From Muribaculaceae bacterium (GTDB taxonomy: Bacteria > Bacteroidota > Bacteroidia > Bacteroidales > Muribaculaceae), in NCBI GenBank assembly GCA_017962285.1, contig JAGCVR010000078.1:1-8370 (forward strand): a DNA stretch of 8,370 bases, read 5' to 3'. Below, one piece after another: positions 5,292 to 8,370 of this stretch; within the stretch, counting starts at the first letter, position 1, and every line of letters begins with the position of its first letter. Made by a program: the position numbers and the translations under genes. The notes beneath the pieces are model-generated. The model made no database searches, was not told where the DNA came from, and worked only from the letters and a program-made list of their open reading frames with translations.

Positions 5292-7526
5292 TTACAAAAG
5301 GTTCAGGCGAAGCGTTGCGCCAAGCATTCGTCCGCGTCCGCGCTGCAGGAACTCGTGCCCGATCGACACGAAATAGAATGTGTTGAATTTCGTACCAGTG
5401 ATATTCTGTCCCCACAGCTCCAGGCTGTAGTGCTTTCCTTCGATGGTGGCGTTGGCGCCCAGCTGGGCATAAAACGGCTGTCGCATGGTGTTCGCCTCGT
5501 TCCACCAGATTTCGCCGGCGCCGCGCAGATTCGCCGAAATGCTTATGGCTCTCACCGCCGCGGAATTTATGGGGAAACTCTTGCTCGCTTCGATCCACAG
5601 TGTGTGGCTTGGTGAGTAGGGGACATAATGGCCTTTGTGGTCTTGCTTTCCGTCGTTATAGTCCACAAACTTGGCGTTGCAGTAGCCGTAGCTTGCACTC
5701 AGGCGCATGCCGTCGAGCGGGATAAGTGTCGCAGAGAGTTCGGCTCCTATGCTGCGGGTTTTTCCTGCATTTGTCATGACGCGTCCGGTGGTGGTGCCGT
5801 CGGGAAAGATTGTCAGCTGGCGGTCGCGGCAGTCCATGTAGAACACACTTGCGTCGGCGGTGAATTTCCCCGACAGGCTGCGGTAATGTCCTCCCAGTTC
5901 ATAGTTCCATGCCTTTTCGGGTTTGTAGCCCACAATTTCATCCACCTTGTAGCGCGATCCTATTCCCATCTTGTTCATGAGCCGTTGCTCCAGCACGTCG
6001 CTGAACATCTGTGTGTTGAACCCGCCCGATTTGGACCCTTTACGGATGCTTCCATAGATGTTCCACCGGGAGTCACTGCCTGGGCGGTACATTGCGCTGA
6101 AGCAAGGCAACACCTGAACGAAATCCTTGTCGAGGGAGCCGCTGTCGTCAATGTCGATGAGGCTGTGGCGGTAAGCTTCTCCTGTGGCACGCTCCCACGT
6201 GGTGTAGCCGGTGTGCGTCTCGCTCCTGAAATTGAGGCGCGCATGCTCGTAGTCCACGCGCAATCCGGCACTCAGAACCCAGTGGGTCAACTCCAGTTTT
6301 GACTCATGATAGAGTGCCACGCCCCACGACGGACTCGTGAAATCGCTGCCAAGCAGGAAACTGCGCTCGTCCCAAGTTATGGGGTAGTCGGGGTTGGCTT
6401 CGTTGCGGTGACTCTCTATGAGTTCGCTTATGCCGGTATCCTTGAATGTGACAGGTGCCGACATCCGGTAGCGGCGGTAGAAGCCAAACAGTCCGGCGAG
6501 CCAGCTGTAGCGTTGCGGCGATTTCGATTTCACCACTATGTCTTGCGTCACTGCGTGTTCTTTGCGTGCCTGAGTCAGAGTGAAGTAGGGCAGTGTGGTG
6601 AAGTCCTGGTCGAGGGTCATGTTGTCGTTGATATACTGATAACTGGTGGTGCTCCACAGATTGGCCCGTCCCAGGTCGGCACTCACCGTTATGCCGTCGA
6701 TAAGGTTCGTCCTTCGGTAGAAACAGGTGTCGTTGTACGCTATGAGTGCGGTCTCGGTGTTCTCGTAGGGGTATCCACCCTCGCGGCTCACATTCAGCAT
6801 GAGCACGTTGCTGAGCATCACACGGTCGCTCACCCGCCACATGGCTTTCAGCCGTCCCGAAGCGTGCTTCTCGTGGTCGGTCTTTTTGCCGTTGAACTGG
6901 TTAGTGAAACTTCCGTCGGTCTTGCTCAGCTGCACTCCTGCCATGGCGCCGAAAGAACGGCTTGGCTTGAAATAATAGCTTGCGCCGGCTTTGATGCTGT
7001 TGTGGCTGCCATATTCGGCAAGAATGCGGAGTCCCTGGTAATTCATGGGCGACAGGGTGTTTATGCTCATCATTCCGCCCATGGTGTTTCTCCCGAAAAG
7101 AGTGCTCTGGGGACCGCGCAGCAATTCGGCGTCGGCAATGTCGAAAACGTTGAAATCGAAGTTTTCCTTGCACAGTATGGGAACGTTGTCGATGGTGAGG
7201 CCTATTGCCGGCTGGTCAATTCGTGTGCCTATTCCACGCACATAGATCGTCGATGTCATGTGGCTGCCATAGTCGGGCACAAAGATGTTAGGCATCACGT
7301 CGCTGATGTTCTTGATGCTCTGGATGCGGTTGCGCTCCACTTCGCCCATGCTGATTTGGCTGCCGGAGATGGCGCTGCCGGCAAGGTCTGCTCCCTGCTT
7401 CACCGCCGTGACTGTTATGGCTTCCAGGCTCACCGCGCTTATGGTGTCGGCAGAAGTGGATGCCGACAATGACATCAGCATCACCTGAAAAACAATAACC
7501 AAATATGTGACTACAGTTCGTTTCAC
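5292..7526 (-). CDS. TonB-dependent outer-membrane receptor, siderophore/metal-complex or vitamin type
   Basis: The 744-residue product has a signal peptide (1-26, MKRTVV then a hydrophobic core ending STSA), a TonB-box-like EAITVTA at 35-41, and a plug domain at about 55-160 with IYVRGIG (94-100) and LLRGPQSTLFGRNTMGG (136-152). The rest is a 22-strand-type beta barrel with many aromatic alternating strands. It enters the barrel almost directly: there is no N-terminal carboxypeptidase-regulatory-like domain, typical of SusC-type Bacteroidetes receptors, and no STN signalling domain. Size and layout therefore resemble the proteobacterial iron-siderophore group. The last residue is Leu (LRLNLL), not the usual aromatic. 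The start is GTG at 7526; a stop lies 12 bases upstream in frame and later starts would lose the charged start of the signal peptide. It heads an operon with lipoprotein B. The substrate cannot be read from sequence. Confidence 0.92.
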   Translation of the reverse strand: MKRTVVTYLVIVFQVMLMSLSASTSADTISAVSLEAITVTAVKQGADLAGSAISGSQISMGEVERNRIQSIKNISDVMPNIFVPDYGSHMTSTIYVRGIGTRIDQPAIGLTIDNVPILCKENFDFNVFDIADAELLRGPQSTLFGRNTMGGMMSINTLSPMNYQGLRILAEYGSHNSIKAGASYYFKPSRSFGAMAGVQLSKTDGSFTNQFNGKKTDHEKHASGRLKAMWRVSDRVMLSNVLMLNVSREGGYPYENTETALIAYNDTCFYRRTNLIDGITVSADLGRANLWSTTSYQYINDNMTLDQDFTTLPYFTLTQARKEHAVTQDIVVKSKSPQRYSWLAGLFGFYRRYRMSAPVTFKDTGISELIESHRNEANPDYPITWDERSFLLGSDFTSPSWGVALYHESKLELTHWVLSAGLRVDYEHARLNFRSETHTGYTTWERATGEAYRHSLIDIDDSGSLDKDFVQVLPCFSAMYRPGSDSRWNIYGSIRKGSKSGGFNTQMFSDVLEQRLMNKMGIGSRYKVDEIVGYKPEKAWNYELGGHYRSLSGKFTADASVFYMDCRDRQLTIFPDGTTTGRVMTNAGKTRSIGAELSATLIPLDGMRLSASYGYCNAKFVDYNDGKQDHKGHYVPYSPSHTLWIEASKSFPINSAAVRAISISANLRGAGEIWWNEANTMRQPFYAQLGANATIEGKHYSLELWGQNITGTKFNTFYFVSIGHEFLQRGRGRMLGATLRLNLL

Positions 7527-7530
7527 CTTG

Positions 7531-7562
7531 CAAAATTACTCCATTCCAGTGGCTCGTGCAAT
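7531..7562 (-). promoter_or_regulatory. Candidate promoter of the TonB-receptor operon, abutting the start codon
   Basis: On the minus strand ATTG (7562-7559, three of four matches to TTTG), a 20-base spacer and TAATTTTG (7538-7531, full match to TAnnTTTG) form a Bacteroidetes-type promoter. Only four bases (CAAG) separate the -7 element from the GTG start at 7526, so the transcript would begin at or almost at the start codon. Either the mRNA is leaderless, or this is chance and the true promoter lies further up; I saw no better match upstream. Confidence 0.55.
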
Positions 7563-7579
7563 CACTATAATTAGTGATT
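7560..7579. promoter_or_regulatory. Palindromic operator-like site upstream of the receptor
   Basis: The sequence AATCACTA-TAAT-TAGTGATT has two perfect 8-base arms around a 4-base centre. It overlaps the candidate -33 element of the receptor promoter by three bases (7560-7562) and lies between divergent genes, where no terminator is needed. A dimeric regulator bound here would block or adjust RNA polymerase at the receptor promoter. It does not resemble the classical Fur box. The regulator is unknown. Confidence 0.5.
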
Positions 7580-7619
7580 TTACCCCAAGTTTAATAATAA
7601 GAAATATTCATTAAAATAA

Positions 7620-7651
7620 TATGGTGAAGTGAAAAAAAATGCTTAAATTTG
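7620..7651 (+). promoter_or_regulatory. Candidate promoter of the nuo operon
   Basis: TAAATTTG at 7644-7651, followed by CACAAAG, matches the TAnnTTTG -7 consensus fully. Twenty bases upstream TATG (7620-7623) matches TTTG at three of four positions. This is the only full -7 match found on the plus strand between the divergent genes. It implies a leader of roughly 175 bases before nuoA. Confidence 0.55.
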
Positions 7652-7830
7652 CACAAAGATTCTGGCATCCCGGCAGAGCATTTCGCTTGTGGACGGTGTT
7701 CTGTGGTGTGATTGTCAGGCTGTTACGCGTGTTCCTGGCTATTGCCGCCGGGAGTGCATGTGTGATGTGTGTGTTAGAAACTAATACAATCGTAAATAAA
7801 AAGAGATAAAAACGAACAATAAATATAATT
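7652..7830 (+). other. Long leader of nuoA with a possible long-range helix
   Basis: The stretch between the candidate promoter and nuoA is GC-richer than the flanking AT-rich DNA until about 7770. GCA-TCCCGGC (7665-7674) can pair with GCCGGGA-G-TGC (7747-7757), ten pairs with one bulged G, closing a domain of about 70 bases. The last 60 bases before the ATG are A-rich and open, with no Shine-Dalgarno sequence, as is usual for this phylum. No known riboswitch was recognised. The same DNA also reads as a 56-codon open frame (7639-7809), which is discussed under rejected items. Confidence 0.35.
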
Positions 7831-8199
7831 ATGGTTTTAATCGATATCCAAAGTACGACACTGGCGGTAACCGCGCTCATTGCAGGTATCGTTCTTGTTA
7901 TCGGTGGACTTGTGGTGGCTCTTCTTATAGGGCCGCGCAGCTTCACTAAAAAGAAGGGAGAACCCTATGAATGTGGTATTCCCACACGAGGAGACAATAT
8001 GGCTCAGTTCCATGTGGGCTATTATCTGTTTGCAATTCTGTTCCTCATGTTCGACGTGGAAACAGTGTTCCTCTTCCCGTGGGCGACAATCTGCAAAGAG
8101 ATAGGCACAACAGCCCTCGCCGCCGTGGGTACATTTCTGGTGATTCTTGTTTTAGGCCTTGCGTATGCTTGGAAGAAAGGAGCGTTGAGATGGAAGTGA
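7831..8199 (+). CDS. nuoA: NADH-quinone oxidoreductase (complex I) subunit A
   Basis: The 122-residue product has three membrane segments (about 10-34, 62-84 and 93-113), the normal length and topology of NuoA/ND3. The loop after the first segment contains the conserved YECGIP (46-51), whose cysteine lies in the redox-sensitive ND3 loop near the quinone site, and the second segment contains the conserved acidic motif FDVETVFLFPW (74-84). It is part of the membrane arm, at the junction with the quinone-binding NuoB/CD/H region, and helps couple electron transfer to proton pumping. The ATG is preceded by an A-rich tract with no Shine-Dalgarno sequence. The gene is intact and its end overlaps nuoB by ten bases, so translation is likely coupled. 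In Bacteroidetes this operon usually encodes an 11-subunit complex lacking NuoEFG; that cannot be checked here. Confidence 0.97.
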   Translation: MVLIDIQSTTLAVTALIAGIVLVIGGLVVALLIGPRSFTKKKGEPYECGIPTRGDNMAQFHVGYYLFAILFLMFDVETVFLFPWATICKEIGTTALAAVGTFLVILVLGLAYAWKKGALRWK

Positions 8200-8370
8200 A
8201 AAATCCCAAGATAAAGAGCATGAAGCATGAGGACTTCAAGAACAACGAGTACATCGAGCGTCTTGTGGCAGAACTCAATGCTTCGGGAACCAACGTGGTT
8301 GTGGGAAAACTCGACCAGCTCATCAACTGGGGACGCGCCAACTCGCTGTGGCCGTTCTGCTTCGGAACAA
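8190..8370 (+). CDS. nuoB: NADH-quinone oxidoreductase (complex I) subunit B, N-terminal part
   Basis: The first 60 residues are present; the gene continues past the window. After a lysine-rich start (MEVKNPKIKSMKHEDF) comes the family segment LDQLINWGRANSLWPFCFGT (41-60), which in NuoB directly precedes the paired cysteines that ligate iron-sulfur cluster N2. That cysteine pair falls just outside the window. NuoB is a peripheral-arm subunit that passes electrons from cluster N2 to quinone. I chose the ATG at 8190, which overlaps the nuoA stop by ten bases; a second in-frame ATG ten codons later is possible but would remove a segment typical of Bacteroidetes homologues as I recall them. Confidence 0.95.
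   Translation, partial: MEVKNPKIKSMKHEDFKNNEYIERLVAELNASGTNVVVGKLDQLINWGRANSLWPFCFGT

Noticed and set aside
6306..7472. Long plus-strand open frame of 388 codons opposite the receptor gene
   Set aside because: It lies entirely antisense to a clear TonB receptor and has the composition of a codon-shadow frame (many Val, His, Ala runs) with no domain. The same reasoning removes the plus-strand frames at 602-1177, 1994-2356, 2660-3469 and 5628-6302.
7639..7809. A 56-codon plus-strand open frame (MLKFAQRFWH start, hydrophobic middle with a possible membrane segment, TAA 21 bases before nuoA)
   Set aside because: Its ATG lies upstream of and overlaps the best -7 element (7644-7651), so it would not be in the transcript from that promoter. 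An open frame of this length is common by chance, and no family is recognised. It would be revived by conservation of the peptide in related genomes.
7611..7946. Minus-strand frame of 111 codons across the nuoA start
   Set aside because: It overlaps the start of nuoA and its leader antisense and has low-complexity Ile/Thr-rich sequence with no recognisable family.

Overview
The window looks like Bacteroidales chromosome, most plausibly a Prevotella-type organism. The evidence is the perfect Bacteroidetes-style promoters (TTTG, 19-20 bases, TAnnTTTG), the general lack of Shine-Dalgarno sequences, lipoproteins with acidic residues just after the lipidated cysteine, a Bacteroidetes-type alpha-2-macroglobulin, and a nuoA-nuoB start. 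The genus is an inference from style, not from a marker gene.

The first 7.5 kb is read entirely from the minus strand; in transcription order it runs from right to left. Unit 1 (7562 to 4299): a TonB-dependent outer-membrane receptor with a GTG start, followed after 46 bases by a surface-type lipoprotein (here called lipoprotein B), closed by a strong hairpin-plus-T7 terminator. Unit 2 (4301 to 1824): a second lipoprotein (lipoprotein A) that shares a motif with B, then an ECF sigma factor that starts at a GTG three bases after the lipoprotein stop, a small single-pass membrane protein likely to be its anti-sigma factor, and a Spy/CpxP-like periplasmic protein, closed by a 15-bp perfect hairpin. 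Unit 3 (1826 to beyond base 1): the first 567 codons of a large alpha-2-macroglobulin-family protein. At both unit boundaries the promoter of the next gene begins inside or directly against the T-rich tail of the preceding terminator.

From 7620 the plus strand carries a candidate promoter, a roughly 175-base leader with a possible long-range helix, nuoA, and the start of nuoB, the beginning of a respiratory complex I operon. The divergent region 7527-7830 also holds a perfect 8-bp-arm palindrome that touches the -33 element of the receptor promoter and looks like an operator.

Working model (inference): the receptor and lipoprotein B, possibly with lipoprotein A, form an outer-membrane uptake or binding system for an unidentified ligand. 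Lipoprotein A is co-transcribed with a sigma/anti-sigma/Spy-like module, which suggests a link between a cell-surface lipoprotein and envelope-stress control. The alpha-2-macroglobulin, an envelope-defence protein, may simply be the next gene or may belong to that response. No mobile elements, CRISPR arrays, tRNAs or rRNAs were seen.
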